Shown here: piece by piece, positions 33,662-43,151 of the stretch
How positions within the stretch are numbered: position 1 is the stretch's first letter
How the letters are laid out: the number at the start of each line of letters is the position of its first letter
Origin: Beijerinckiaceae bacterium
GTDB taxonomy: Bacteria; Pseudomonadota; Alphaproteobacteria; Rhizobiales; Beijerinckiaceae
Reading direction: 5' to 3'
Length of the DNA: 64,000 nucleotides
Assembly (NCBI GenBank): GCA_947475995.1
Contig: CANJNI010000006.1
Location: 62,001-126,000, forward strand
The notes under the pieces: generated by a model
The model's database searches: none
What the model saw: the letters and a program-made list of their open reading frames with translations, nothing else
What the model was told of the DNA's origin: nothing
Made by a program: the position numbers and the translations under genes

Positions 33662-35857
33662 ATGCCATTTAATGCTCCGCTTCCGGTGAAGTTTATCCGG
33701 CAGGACCGGAAGCTGTATTGGCTGTTCGCCATTGTGCTGCTCCTTCCGCTGATCGGTTGGGGATTTACATCCTGGCAGCTTTACCGGTCCTTTGAAGAAT
33801 CTGCGCGCGATCGCACGCTTCGTGTCGCCGACGTGCTGACCGAGCACGCGATCAAGACCTTCGAGACGCAGGAGCTTGTCGCCAGCCAGATCATGCAGCT
33901 TGTCGCCGGGATGGACGACGACACAATCCGGCAGAAGGAAGCGGAAATCCACCTTGCCATGACCCGGCTGGTGGGGGCCTTCGAGCAATTGCAGGATATC
34001 TGGATCATCGACGCCAAGGGGCGGGTGCTGATCACATCCAAATATCTTCCTGCGCCGCGCGATGTCGTGGCGGCTGATCGCGAGTATTTTTTCGTCCATC
34101 GCGACCGCCTCTACTCGCCGGGCCGCTATTACGTGAGCGAGCATTTGCAGGGCCGGATCGATCCGTCGGCCTTTTTCTTCCAGACCAGTGTCGGGCGTTA
34201 TGGTCCCAATGGCGAATTCCTGGGCGTCATCGCGCTGTCGATCGAACCGAAATATTTCGCGAATTTCTACGCCAAGGTGGCGGCCGGCGAATTTGCAGCC
34301 GTGGGGCTCGTGCGCGAAGACGGCTCGGTTCTGGCGCGCTATCCCGAACTTGCCAATACGCAGGTTCAGGCCCCGGCAGGCGTGTCTTTCCTCACCCAGA
34401 TCAGGCAGGGCCGTGATCGCGGAATCTATGAAGCGGTGTCGCCCTACGACAAGACTCCGCGCATCTATGCCTATCGGAGAATGCGGACCTATCCGCTTTA
34501 TATTCTGGCGAGCACGGATTCATCCACTGTCTCGGCAAGCTGGGGAAATCAGGCGGTCAGTCATCTCTATTTCGGCTTGCCGGCACTTCTGGGCCTTGTG
34601 GGACTGATCATCTATTCGGCGCGTCAGCACCGCAGCATCGAGGCAGGAGTTGCCGAGCTGCAAAGCGAAGTGGAGCGGCGTCATTTGCTTCAGGAGCAAT
34701 TGTACAATACGCAAAAGCTGGAAGTGCTCGGCCAGCTGACGGGCGGCGTGGCGCACGATTTCAACAATATCCTGCAGATCATCAGCGGCGGCGCTCGGCT
34801 GATCCAGAGACGGATCGGCGAGGCGGATCAGGTGGACCGCTTCGCGAAGGCCATTCTCGAAGCCACGCAACGCGGCGCATCGATCACCGGGCGGCTGCTG
34901 TCAATTGCCCGTCAGGGCGTGGTGAACAGGCAGGTCGTGAAGACTGAAGAATTGATGGAAGGCGTGCGCGAGATTGTCACGCACACGCTTCCCAGTTCGA
35001 TCAAGATTCGTCTCGACGGAGCCAGGAACGTTCCGTCGGTACTGGCCGACAAGAGCCAACTTGAAATCGTGCTCATCAATCTCTGCACCAATGCGGCGGA
35101 CGCCATGCCCAACGGCGGCTTTCTCTGGCTCTCTGCAAATGCGGCGGAAATCGGCGATGCATTCCACCCGGCTGGTTTGCCGCGTGGCCATTATGTGCGC
35201 CTGAGCGTCAGCGACACGGGCTTCGGGATGGAGCCGGAGCTGATCGGCCGCGTCACCGAGCCGTTCTTCACCACCAAGGCGCCGGGCAAGGGAACAGGCC
35301 TCGGGCTCGCGATGGCCAAGAGTTTTGCGGAACAGAACGCGGGTGCGCTGCAGATCGAGAGCAAGGTGGGGCAGGGCACGCGCGTCACGCTCTGGCTGCC
35401 GGTGTGTCACGACGCCGCCGACTACAAGGTCGAAGCGACAATCGTGCAGACTCGGTTGCTGGACCAGCGCACCGGAAAGCTGCGCGTGCTGATCGTCGAT
35501 GACGACGATCTCGTGCGCGAGGGACTGGTCGAACAACTCGGCGTTGTTTTCGATGTCGTGCAGGCCTCGGGTGGTGAAAAGGCTCTCGAAATCCTGTCAC
35601 AGATCGGCGGAGTTGACGCGCTGGTGACGGATCTGTCGATGCCGGGCCTCGATGGCGTGGGCTTGATCAAGGCTGTCCGGGCGCGCTTGCCGGATACGCC
35701 GGCGATTCTGTTGACCGGGTTCGCCAGCCTTGAAAGCGAAGCCGGGTTTGGCGTGGAAATCACGCAAAGGTTTGCGGTGTTGCGCAAGCCTGCGAGCGGG
35801 CAGGATGTCATCGACCGGCTTGAGGCCCTGATGGAGGGCGCAGCCGCCTCCGGGTGA
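33662..35857 (+). CDS. Hybrid sensor histidine kinase with periplasmic Cache (PDC) domain and receiver
   Basis: A protein of 731 residues. The domains in order are: a membrane segment (about 19-41), a periplasmic double-Cache-like region (about 45-295, 'IWIIDAKGRVLITSKYLPAPRDVVAADREYF'), a second membrane segment (about 300-320), coiled coil, HisKA with H365 in 'GGVAHDFNNIL', HATPase with N box 'LINLCTNAADAM', 'VSDTGFGM' and 'GTGLGLAM', and a C-terminal receiver with phospho-acceptor D657 in 'LVTDLSMPG' and conserved Lys in 'VLRKP'. PDC/Cache domains often sense small organic acids, so a link to the catabolic region is possible but unproven. No separate response regulator is adjacent. Confidence 0.92.
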   Translation: MPFNAPLPVKFIRQDRKLYWLFAIVLLLPLIGWGFTSWQLYRSFEESARDRTLRVADVLTEHAIKTFETQELVASQIMQLVAGMDDDTIRQKEAEIHLAMTRLVGAFEQLQDIWIIDAKGRVLITSKYLPAPRDVVAADREYFFVHRDRLYSPGRYYVSEHLQGRIDPSAFFFQTSVGRYGPNGEFLGVIALSIEPKYFANFYAKVAAGEFAAVGLVREDGSVLARYPELANTQVQAPAGVSFLTQIRQGRDRGIYEAVSPYDKTPRIYAYRRMRTYPLYILASTDSSTVSASWGNQAVSHLYFGLPALLGLVGLIIYSARQHRSIEAGVAELQSEVERRHLLQEQLYNTQKLEVLGQLTGGVAHDFNNILQIISGGARLIQRRIGEADQVDRFAKAILEATQRGASITGRLLSIARQGVVNRQVVKTEELMEGVREIVTHTLPSSIKIRLDGARNVPSVLADKSQLEIVLINLCTNAADAMPNGGFLWLSANAAEIGDAFHPAGLPRGHYVRLSVSDTGFGMEPELIGRVTEPFFTTKAPGKGTGLGLAMAKSFAEQNAGALQIESKVGQGTRVTLWLPVCHDAADYKVEATIVQTRLLDQRTGKLRVLIVDDDDLVREGLVEQLGVVFDVVQASGGEKALEILSQIGGVDALVTDLSMPGLDGVGLIKAVRARLPDTPAILLTGFASLESEAGFGVEITQRFAVLRKPASGQDVIDRLEALMEGAAASG

Positions 35858-35914
35858 CAAGTCTGCGCGGTGGTGCGAACATGCGCGCCGTAGCATTTCT
35901 TCCCGCGAGCCTCC

Positions 35915-37519
35915 ATGCGGCTAGTTTCTTCGATAGACAAGCAATCAGCGTCCTTTTCTGAAAACGCCGCGCATATGAAATCGCTGGTGGCGGACCTCAG
36001 GGCAAAGGCGGCCGAGATAGCGCTTGGCGGCGACGAGCGCTCCCGCGAACGCCATTTATCGCGAGGCAAGATGTTGCCGCGCGAGCGGGTGCGGGCCTTG
36101 CTGGACCCCGGATCGCCTTTCCTCGAAATTGGCCAGATGGCGGCGTGGCGCATGTATGGCGGCGAGGCGCCTTCGGCGGGCCTGATCGCAGGCATCGGCC
36201 GCATCGCTGGGCGCGAATGCATGGTCGTCTGCAATGATGCGACTGTGAAGGGCGGAACCTACTACCCGATGACCGTGAAGAAGCATCTGCGGGCGCAGGA
36301 AATCGCCCGGGAAAATCATCTTCCGTGCCTCTATCTGGTGGACTCGGGCGGCGCCTATCTGCCGGCTCAGGATGAGGTGTTTCCGGACCGGGAGCACTTC
36401 GGCCGCATCTTTTTCAATCAGGCGAATATGTCTGCGATCGGCATCGCGCAGATCGCCGTCGTGATGGGGTCCTGCACAGCAGGCGGCGCCTATGTGCCGG
36501 CCATGGCGGACGAGAGCGTCATCGTGCGCAATCAGGGGACCATCTTTCTCGGCGGGCCTCCGCTGATAAAAGCCGCAACCGGGGAAGAGGTAACGGCCGA
36601 GGAGCTTGGAGGCGCCGAAGTTCACGCCCGCGTGTCGGGCGTCAGCGACCATTATGCAATGGATGATCGCCACGCGTTGAACATCGCGCGCGAAATTGTC
36701 GGCTCGCTCAACCTCAAAAGACGCGAGCAGCCGGATGCCGTTGCGGCGCGGCCCCCGCAATATCCTGTCGACGACATCTATGGAATCATTCCGAAGGACG
36801 CCCGTACGCCTTACGATGTCCGGGAAGTCATTGCGCGCATCGTGGACGACAGCGATCTGCACGAGTTCAAGAAGCTTTATGGAACGACGCTCGTCTGCGG
36901 ATTCGCGCACATTCAGGGACATGCAGTCGGCATACTCGCGAACAATGGGGTGCTGTTTTCTGAAAGCGCCCTGAAGGGCGCGCATTTCATTGAACTCTGC
37001 TGCCAGCGCAACATCCCGCTCGTGTTCCTGCAGAACATCACAGGGTTCATGGTGGGAAAGAAGCACGAGGCCGGCGGCATCGCGCGCGACGGCGCAAAGC
37101 TCGTGACGGCTGTCGCCTGCGCGAAGGTGCCGAAGTTCACGATCATCATCGGCGGTTCTTATGGCGCAGGAAACTACGGCATGTGCGGACGGGCCTTCGG
37201 GCCGCGCTTCCTGTGGATGTGGCCCAACGCACGCATCGGGGTGATGGGCAGCGAGACAGCGCCTGCCGTCCTGGCGCAGGTGCGTCGGGATGCGCTGGCC
37301 GCGCAGGGCCGCGATTGGTCGCCCAGCGAAGAAGCCGAATTCATGAAACCCATCCGCGAGCAATATGAAACGCAGGGGCACCCCTATTATGCGACGGCGC
37401 GGCTTTGGGATGATGGAATCATCGACCCTGCCGATACACGCATGGTGCTGGGCCTGGGCCTCGCGGCAGCCGCAAATGCGCCGACGGAAGAAACACGTTT
37501 CGGTGTGTTCAGGATGTAG
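35915..37519 (+). CDS. mccB: Acyl-CoA carboxylase, carboxyltransferase subunit (methylcrotonyl-CoA carboxylase beta type)
   Basis: A protein of 534 residues, the full family length, with two crotonase-like carboxyltransferase halves. Typical segments are '[23 protein letters not shown]', '[25 protein letters not shown]', '[20 protein letters not shown]' and '[23 protein letters not shown]'. These match the beta subunit of methylcrotonyl-CoA carboxylase of leucine breakdown; geranyl-CoA carboxylase is a possible alternative. The biotin-carboxylase subunit starts two bases after the stop. The isovaleryl-CoA dehydrogenase and HMG-CoA lyase genes that usually accompany it are absent here. Confidence 0.9.
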   Translation: MRLVSSIDKQSASFSENAAHMKSLVADLRAKAAEIALGGDERSRERHLSRGKMLPRERVRALLDPGSPFLEIGQMAAWRMYGGEAPSAGLIAGIGRIAGRECMVVCNDATVKGGTYYPMTVKKHLRAQEIARENHLPCLYLVDSGGAYLPAQDEVFPDREHFGRIFFNQANMSAIGIAQIAVVMGSCTAGGAYVPAMADESVIVRNQGTIFLGGPPLIKAATGEEVTAEELGGAEVHARVSGVSDHYAMDDRHALNIAREIVGSLNLKRREQPDAVAARPPQYPVDDIYGIIPKDARTPYDVREVIARIVDDSDLHEFKKLYGTTLVCGFAHIQGHAVGILANNGVLFSESALKGAHFIELCCQRNIPLVFLQNITGFMVGKKHEAGGIARDGAKLVTAVACAKVPKFTIIIGGSYGAGNYGMCGRAFGPRFLWMWPNARIGVMGSETAPAVLAQVRRDALAAQGRDWSPSEEAEFMKPIREQYETQGHPYYATARLWDDGIIDPADTRMVLGLGLAAAANAPTEETRFGVFRM

Positions 37520-37521
37520 TC

Positions 37522-39507
37522 ATGTTCGACAAGATCCTCATTGCAAATCGCGGTGAAATCGCCTGCAGGATCATGCGGACGTGCCGCCGCATGGGTGTCC
37601 GGACCGTCGCGGTCTATTCCGACGCAGACGCAAGCGCCTTGCATGTGCGAGCGGCCGATGAGGCTGTGCGGCTGGGGCCGGCGCCTGCGGCGGACAGCTA
37701 TCTGAAGGGCGAGGCGATCATCGCGGCTGCGTTGCAGTTCGGCGCACAAGCGATCCATCCGGGCTACGGGTTCCTGTCCGAGCGCGCTGAATTTGCGCTC
37801 GCGTGCCATGCGGCCGGCATCGTCTTCATTGGTCCTCCGGTGGAGGCGATCCGGACGATGGGCCTGAAGGGCGCAGCCAAGATCCTGATGCGGGAAGCGG
37901 AGGTTCCGGTTCTGCCGGGCTATGAGGGAACTGAACAGAGCGACGATTTTCTGATGCAGCAGGCTGTGGCGACCGGCTGGCCCTTGCTGATCAAGGCGGA
38001 AGCAGGCGGCGGCGGAAAGGGGATGCGCAAGGTCGTCTCGCCCGATGAGTTCCTGCCAGCACTTGCCGGAGCGCGCCGCGAAGCGCTTGCGGCATTCGGC
38101 GATCACCGCGTCGTGCTGGAAAAATATCTGGCGCAGGCGCGCCATATCGAAGTGCAGGTGTTCGGCGATCAGTCCGGCAATGTGGTGCATCTTTTCGAAC
38201 GTGATTGTTCGGTCCAGCGGCGGCACCAGAAAATCATCGAGGAAGCTCCGGCGTTCGGCCTTCCGGACGAGATGCGAGCCGCGATGGGCGCCGCCGCCGT
38301 GGCAGCCGCGAAGGCGGTGAACTACACGGGCGCAGGAACAGTCGAGTTCATCGCGGATGTGTCGGCAGGACTGCGTCCCGACCGCTTCTACTTCATGGAA
38401 ATGAATACGCGCCTGCAGGTCGAACATCCGGTGACGGAGGCGATCACCGGCGTCGATCTTGTCGAATGGCAGTTGCGAATTGCGGCGGGCGAGAGGTTGC
38501 CTCTGGGGCAGGAGCAGATTTCATTCGACGGCCACGCGATCGAAGCGCGCATCTATGCAGAAAATCCGGCACAGGGGTTTCTCCCCTCGACCGGTCAGTT
38601 GCTTCATCTGCGGGCTCCGGGGAGTTCGCGCTTCGTGCGCGTCGATACGGGCGTGCGGCAAGGCGATACGGTGACGCTTCACTATGATCCGATGATCGCC
38701 AAGCTCGTGGCGCGGGGCGCTTCGCGGGAAGACGCGCTTCGCCGTTTGCGTCTTGCGCTTGAAGCCTATGAAATAGCCGGTCCGCACACGAACAGGGATT
38801 TCCTGCTGCGGGTCGCGGAGCATCAGGCCTTCGCGGCCGGAGACGTCGACACAGGTTTTGTGGACAAACACGCGACAGACCTGCTGGCCGCTACTGAAGA
38901 TGTGGCGGATGTTCTGGTGTTGGCGACGCTTCATCTGATGCTCATGCGTCGCACCCTTGCAGGCCCGCAATCTGCGTGGGACGAGTCCTGCTGCTGGCAC
39001 AACAATCTCGATGTGCGCGAGACGTTCCGTTTTACGCGTGGCGACGTGGGGCATGAGGTTGTCGCGGTTCACGCGCGTGGCCGCCTTTCGCTGATATGTG
39101 GCGAGCGCACTTTCGATATAGCAAGCTATCGTGAGGATGCCGGCCATATCGAGGTCGAATGCGGCGGCCGGCGGCTTCGAAGCGCTGTCGCACAGGGCGA
39201 TGCGGAATTGACGATCATCACGCGCCGCCAGACCGTACGGCTGATGCTCGACGCGAATGTTCGAGCCGATGATGCGGAAGAGGGGTCGTCCGCCGGCGTT
39301 GTCGACGCGCCCATGCCGGGGCGCGTCATCGAAGTGTTTGTCCGCGATGGCGACAGCGTCGAGAGAAATGCACCGGTTCTGGTGCTGGAAGCGATGAAGA
39401 TGGAATATACGATCCGGGCTCCGGTGGCCGGAGCTGTTCGGTCTCTTTTGCTGCGCGCAGGCGATCAGGTCAGCGAAGGTGCGCGGCTTTTTGCCATCGA
39501 ACCATAG
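37522..39507 (+). CDS. mccA: Acyl-CoA carboxylase, biotin carboxylase/biotin carrier subunit (methylcrotonyl-CoA carboxylase alpha type)
   Basis: A protein of 661 residues. The N-terminal biotin carboxylase begins 'MFDKILIANRGEIACRIMRTCRRMG', has the ATP-grasp glycine loop 'KAEAGGGGKGMR' and 'EMNTRLQVEHPVTE'. The C-terminal carrier domain has the biotinyl-lysine K626 in 'VLEAMKMEYT'. The domain order and the pairing with the carboxyltransferase at 35915 fit 3-methylcrotonyl-CoA carboxylase. Its stop codon directly abuts the stop of the convergent ABC-F gene, leaving no intergenic base. Confidence 0.92.
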   Translation: MFDKILIANRGEIACRIMRTCRRMGVRTVAVYSDADASALHVRAADEAVRLGPAPAADSYLKGEAIIAAALQFGAQAIHPGYGFLSERAEFALACHAAGIVFIGPPVEAIRTMGLKGAAKILMREAEVPVLPGYEGTEQSDDFLMQQAVATGWPLLIKAEAGGGGKGMRKVVSPDEFLPALAGARREALAAFGDHRVVLEKYLAQARHIEVQVFGDQSGNVVHLFERDCSVQRRHQKIIEEAPAFGLPDEMRAAMGAAAVAAAKAVNYTGAGTVEFIADVSAGLRPDRFYFMEMNTRLQVEHPVTEAITGVDLVEWQLRIAAGERLPLGQEQISFDGHAIEARIYAENPAQGFLPSTGQLLHLRAPGSSRFVRVDTGVRQGDTVTLHYDPMIAKLVARGASREDALRRLRLALEAYEIAGPHTNRDFLLRVAEHQAFAAGDVDTGFVDKHATDLLAATEDVADVLVLATLHLMLMRRTLAGPQSAWDESCCWHNNLDVRETFRFTRGDVGHEVVAVHARGRLSLICGERTFDIASYREDAGHIEVECGGRRLRSAVAQGDAELTIITRRQTVRLMLDANVRADDAEEGSSAGVVDAPMPGRVIEVFVRDGDSVERNAPVLVLEAMKMEYTIRAPVAGAVRSLLLRAGDQVSEGARLFAIEP

Positions 39508-41130
39508 TCAACTGTGCAGGCCGGGCGCTTCGTGTCCGGTGCGGGCGACATATTCGGTGTAGCCGCCCCCATAGGCGTGAACGCCGTCGGGCGTGAGTTC
39601 GAGAACACGGTTCGACAATGCGGCGAGAAAATGCCGATCGTGCGAAACGAACAGCATGGTGCCTTCATAATTGCCGAGCGCGGCGATGAGCATTTCCTTG
39701 GTGGTCATGTCGAGGTGGTTGGTTGGTTCGTCCAGCACCAGGAAATTCGGCGGATCGTAAAGCATCTTCGCCATGACCAGGCGGGCCTTCTCGCCGCCGG
39801 ACAAAACGCGGCATTTCTTCTCGACATCGTCGCCCGAAAATCCGAAGCAGCCTGCTAGATTGCGCAGCGAGCCCTGTCCGGCTTGCGGAAATGAATGTTC
39901 CAGCGACTCGAAGATCGTCTCGTCGCCATCGAGCAGTTCCATGGCATGCTGGGCGAAGTAACCCATCTTGACGCTGCCGCCGACCGTCACGCTTCCGGCG
40001 TCCGGCTGCGAGGCGCCGGCGATGAGCTTCAGGAGAGTCGACTTGCCTGCGCCGTTGACGCCCAGCACGCACCAGCGCTCGCGCCGCCGGATCTCAAGGT
40101 TGAAATCGTCATAGACGCGCAGGCTGCCGTAGCTTTTCGAAATCTTCTTCAGGCTGGCGACATCGTCGCCGGAGCGAGGCGCCGGCGGAAAATCGAACAG
40201 GACCGTCTGGCGACGCTTCGGGGGTTCGACGCGGTCGATCTTTTCCAGTTTCTTGACGCGGCTCTGCACCTGAGACGCATGGGAAGCGCGCGCCTTGAAA
40301 CGTTCGATGAACTTGATTTCCTTGGCGAGCATCGCCTGCTGGCGTTCGAATTGCGCCTGCTGCTGCTTCTCGTTCAGCGCTCGCTGCTGCTCGTAGAATT
40401 CGTAATTGCCCGAATAGGTGTTGAGGCTGCCGGCGTCGATCTCGATGATCTTCGTGACGATGCGGTTCATGAACTCGCGATCGTGCGAGGTCATGAGCAG
40501 CGCCCCTTCGTAGCCCTTCAGGAACTGCTCCAGCCAGATCAGGCTTTCGAGATCGAGATGGTTGCTGGGCTCGTCCAGCAGCATCGCGTCCGGCCGCATG
40601 AGCAGAATGCGAGCCAACGCGACGCGCATCTTCCAGCCGCCCGAGAGCAGGCCGACGTCGCCGTCCATCATCTCGGGAGAGAAGCTGAGGCCTGCCAGCA
40701 CCTCGCGGGCGCGCCCGTCCAGCGCATAGCCGTCGAGTTCCTCGAAACGGGCCTGAACTTCGCCGTAGCGCTGGATGATGTCGTCCATCTCGTCTGCGCG
40801 GTCGGGGTCCGCCATTGCGGATTCCAGTTCGCGGAGTTCCGCCGCGACTTCGCTGACCGGACCAGCGCCGTCCATGACCTCGGCCACCGCGCTGCGGCCG
40901 CCCATCTCGCCTACATCCTGCGAAAAATATCCTATGGTGACGCCGCGATCGACCGCCACCTGGCCTTCGTCGGGCTGTTCGCGGCTGGTGATCATCCTGA
41001 ACAGGGTTGTCTTGCCTGCTCCGTTCGGCCCTACGAGACCGACCTTTTCGCCACGCAGGATGGTGGCCGAGGCCTCGATGAACAGGAGCTGGTGTCCGTT
41101 CTGCTTGCTGATGTTTTCAAGGCGAATCAT
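39508..41130 (-). CDS. ABC-F family ATP-binding protein
   Basis: A protein of 540 residues with two ABC domains and no membrane segment. Walker A copies are 'GPNGAGKTTL' and 'GVNGAGKSTLL', signatures 'LSGGWKMR' and 'LSGGEKAR', Walker B copies 'LLDEPSNHLDLESL' and 'VLDEPTNHLDMTT'. A charged linker helix of about 80 residues between the domains is the ABC-F interaction motif. ABC-F proteins bind the ribosomal E site and adjust translation; they are not transporters. It converges head to head with mccA at the stop codons. Confidence 0.93.
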   Translation of the reverse strand: MIRLENISKQNGHQLLFIEASATILRGEKVGLVGPNGAGKTTLFRMITSREQPDEGQVAVDRGVTIGYFSQDVGEMGGRSAVAEVMDGAGPVSEVAAELRELESAMADPDRADEMDDIIQRYGEVQARFEELDGYALDGRAREVLAGLSFSPEMMDGDVGLLSGGWKMRVALARILLMRPDAMLLDEPSNHLDLESLIWLEQFLKGYEGALLMTSHDREFMNRIVTKIIEIDAGSLNTYSGNYEFYEQQRALNEKQQQAQFERQQAMLAKEIKFIERFKARASHASQVQSRVKKLEKIDRVEPPKRRQTVLFDFPPAPRSGDDVASLKKISKSYGSLRVYDDFNLEIRRRERWCVLGVNGAGKSTLLKLIAGASQPDAGSVTVGGSVKMGYFAQHAMELLDGDETIFESLEHSFPQAGQGSLRNLAGCFGFSGDDVEKKCRVLSGGEKARLVMAKMLYDPPNFLVLDEPTNHLDMTTKEMLIAALGNYEGTMLFVSHDRHFLAALSNRVLELTPDGVHAYGGGYTEYVARTGHEAPGLHS

Positions 41131-41205
41131 GGCGGTCCGGCGAAAGGTTTTCCGGGGCGTCTTAAGCCATTCGGCCGGTGCTTGGAAATCCGTTGGCGGC
41201 CTCTG

Positions 41206-42090
41206 TCAGGACGACATGTCCACGACTTCCCGGATTGCGGCGGCCGTGGCCGCATCGAGACCGGCGGGCACAAAGGTCACGGTCCGCACATAGGACTGCA
41301 TCATGTATTTATACATGACAAGCGCAGCCATGTAGGAGCCCGCAACCGAGGGACTGTCCTCGCTCTCGTAAAGCAGGATTTTCGGGTATCGAAGGCGCAT
41401 CAGTTCAGATGTGTGAGCGACATTCACCAGTCCGATCTCGTTGCTCGCGCTGAGGCCGCGATAGATGCCCTGCGTGTCCGAGACGGCCTTGGTGCGGACG
41501 TCGTTGCGGCGCGATGCCGGATATTTCGTATAGAAAATATCGCTGTAGCCCGGCGAGACCAGCATGGCGGGCTGCGACTTGCTCGCTTTGGCTGCGAGTA
41601 TGAGCTTTGCCCCATAGTCGACGAAATCGCGGCGGGTTTCGTTGGACTTGCGCGGGTTGATTTCACCCTGAAGCAGGACGTGGTCCCACTTGTTCTTCAG
41701 GGCGCTCTGGACTCCGGAGCTTTCCCAATGCGTCTTGAATGCGACATCCTTGCCGGTTTTGGTCGTGACCGAGAACCGCACGGGTGCATTGGCCGACTTG
41801 CCGATGTCCTCCAGCATGTCGGCGATCTCGTGCTGGATGGTCCGGTTGCTGCCGATGATCAGAACGGTCCTGACCGGCCGGGAATCGAAGAACTTGGAGA
41901 AAGGCTTCGCGATGGTCGCGAAAGCGGCGCTGACGGGCGGCACAAACCAGACAAGCAGGAAGAGGGCGAATGCGCCTAGGATGACGCCGATCAGCGTCTT
42001 TTCGAGCCGGGAATCGCTATCGCCCGCTGCGGTTGCAGCAACGCGCTGCGAGCCGCGATTCCCAAATCCTGCCACCCCGTTCCCTGACAT
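41206..42090 (-). CDS. Membrane-anchored SGNH-hydrolase-like protein with degenerate active site
   Basis: A protein of 294 residues with one membrane segment at about 34-58 and a C-terminal domain. 'RTVLIIGSNRTIQHEIADMLEDIGKSA' resembles the first SGNH block (IGNSFT), but the order of residues differs and no Ser sits at the usual nucleophile place. 'KWDHVLLQGEINPRKS' resembles block III, and 'EDSPSVAGSYMAALVMYKYM' the final block, which normally reads DGxHPS; the His is missing. The protein may therefore bind rather than hydrolyse its ligand. Function is not known. It is upstream of the ABC-F gene on the minus strand, with 75 bases between. Confidence 0.65.
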   Translation of the reverse strand: MSGNGVAGFGNRGSQRVAATAAGDSDSRLEKTLIGVILGAFALFLLVWFVPPVSAAFATIAKPFSKFFDSRPVRTVLIIGSNRTIQHEIADMLEDIGKSANAPVRFSVTTKTGKDVAFKTHWESSGVQSALKNKWDHVLLQGEINPRKSNETRRDFVDYGAKLILAAKASKSQPAMLVSPGYSDIFYTKYPASRRNDVRTKAVSDTQGIYRGLSASNEIGLVNVAHTSELMRLRYPKILLYESEDSPSVAGSYMAALVMYKYMMQSYVRTVTFVPAGLDAATAAAIREVVDMSS

Positions 42091-42273
42091 TGCCGTCTCC
42101 GGTGCCTGCGGCGGACACTAGCGGGCATTTCTTGATGTTCTTCCCTGACCGGGGCGCCCGTGGAGTCGGGCGGTCTTGCTTTCCTTGGCGTTTGGTTGAC
42201 GGGCGGTTACGTCTGCGGCTCAAATCCAATGGAGACTCCCTGCAACGGCGGGTCCAGAAAGTCGGGATTCACA

Positions 42274-43095
42274 ATGGTTCAGCACACCGACCCCAAGGTC
42301 CATATGGGCACAATCACCGGCGGGGAGGCGCGGGACATTTACGCCGCGAATCCTGTCGTCCTGTTGCCGCTCGGCAGTCACGAGGATCAGGGCCCGCACG
42401 CCATGATGGGCGACTACCTGCTTGCGGAGACGATGAGCGAGATCATCGCGCTGAAGGCCACGCGGGCCGGGACACGCACGGTCGTGGCGCCTGTCCTGCC
42501 ATACGGCGGGCAGGACTTCTTCGGGCCGATGATCGGCGGCATGACGATCACGCCTGCGGTGCTGACGGGCGTCATCACCGACCTCGTCGCGTCACTGCAC
42601 CGGAACGGACTGACGCGCGTGATTGTCATCAACGGTCACGGCGGTAATGTGGGGCCGATCTATGAAGTGACGCGCGAGATCTATCGCCGCACGAAGCAGA
42701 TCGTTCCGAGCCTCTATCTGTGGCGCATCGCCTATCCGATGCTCGCGAAGGTCATCGGGGCGGAGAAGGCCGCAACGGCGGCCAGCCACGGTTCCGATCC
42801 GCTGACCAGCGTCGGCCTGCATCTGCATCCGGAGTGGATGCGGATGGATCTCGCCCCCGAACCGAAGCCGATGCAAAGGCTCGATGCGCTCGATCTGCCG
42901 TTTACCGGCCTTGGCACGGCGAGCTTTGAGGGTGCGGAAGTGGCGGTGCCGCACGAATATGACGAGGTTTACAATCTGGGCGTCGGCAAGGGCGATCCGC
43001 GCATGGGCTCGGCCGAGACAGGCGAGAAGCTCACCGAAATGGTGACCGACGTGTGCGCGCGCTTTGTGCAGCATTTTGCGGCGCGCGTGAGCTGA
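42274..43095 (+). CDS. Creatininase-family amidohydrolase
   Basis: A protein of 273 residues with the creatininase metal-site pattern: 'VVLLPLGSHEDQGPHAMMGDYLLAE' supplies Glu, His and Asp ligands, and 'VIVINGHGGNVGPI' is the second family signature. Family members include creatinine amidohydrolase, FAPy deformylase and mycofactocin peptidase MftE, so the substrate is open. The ATG at 42274 has only a weak ribosome site; the frame runs on upstream to 42160 and an ATG at 42229 is also possible. It is divergent from the SGNH-like gene, and a convergent hairpin follows at 43103. Confidence 0.87.
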   Translation: MVQHTDPKVHMGTITGGEARDIYAANPVVLLPLGSHEDQGPHAMMGDYLLAETMSEIIALKATRAGTRTVVAPVLPYGGQDFFGPMIGGMTITPAVLTGVITDLVASLHRNGLTRVIVINGHGGNVGPIYEVTREIYRRTKQIVPSLYLWRIAYPMLAKVIGAEKAATAASHGSDPLTSVGLHLHPEWMRMDLAPEPKPMQRLDALDLPFTGLGTASFEGAEVAVPHEYDEVYNLGVGKGDPRMGSAETGEKLTEMVTDVCARFVQHFAARVS

Positions 43096-43102
43096 AATGC
43101 GA

Positions 43103-43128
43103 ATGCCGGACGCGAGAGCGTCCGGCAT
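43103..43128. terminator. Hairpin between convergent genes
   Basis: An 11-base-pair perfect stem with a four-base loop, located eight bases after the creatininase stop and 24 bases from the convergent stop at 43152. There is no real T run on either strand, so its efficiency is uncertain. Confidence 0.5.
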
Positions 43129-43151
43129 GTCCGGTTGCGGCGACTTCGTGT

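Noticed and set aside
36056..37381. A 441-codon open frame on the minus strand.
   Set aside because: It is the shadow of the carboxyltransferase subunit at 35915.
39895..41979. A 694-codon open frame on the plus strand.
   Set aside because: It lies antisense to the ABC-F and SGNH-like genes, which have clear family motifs; the long frame is a by-product of high GC codon usage.
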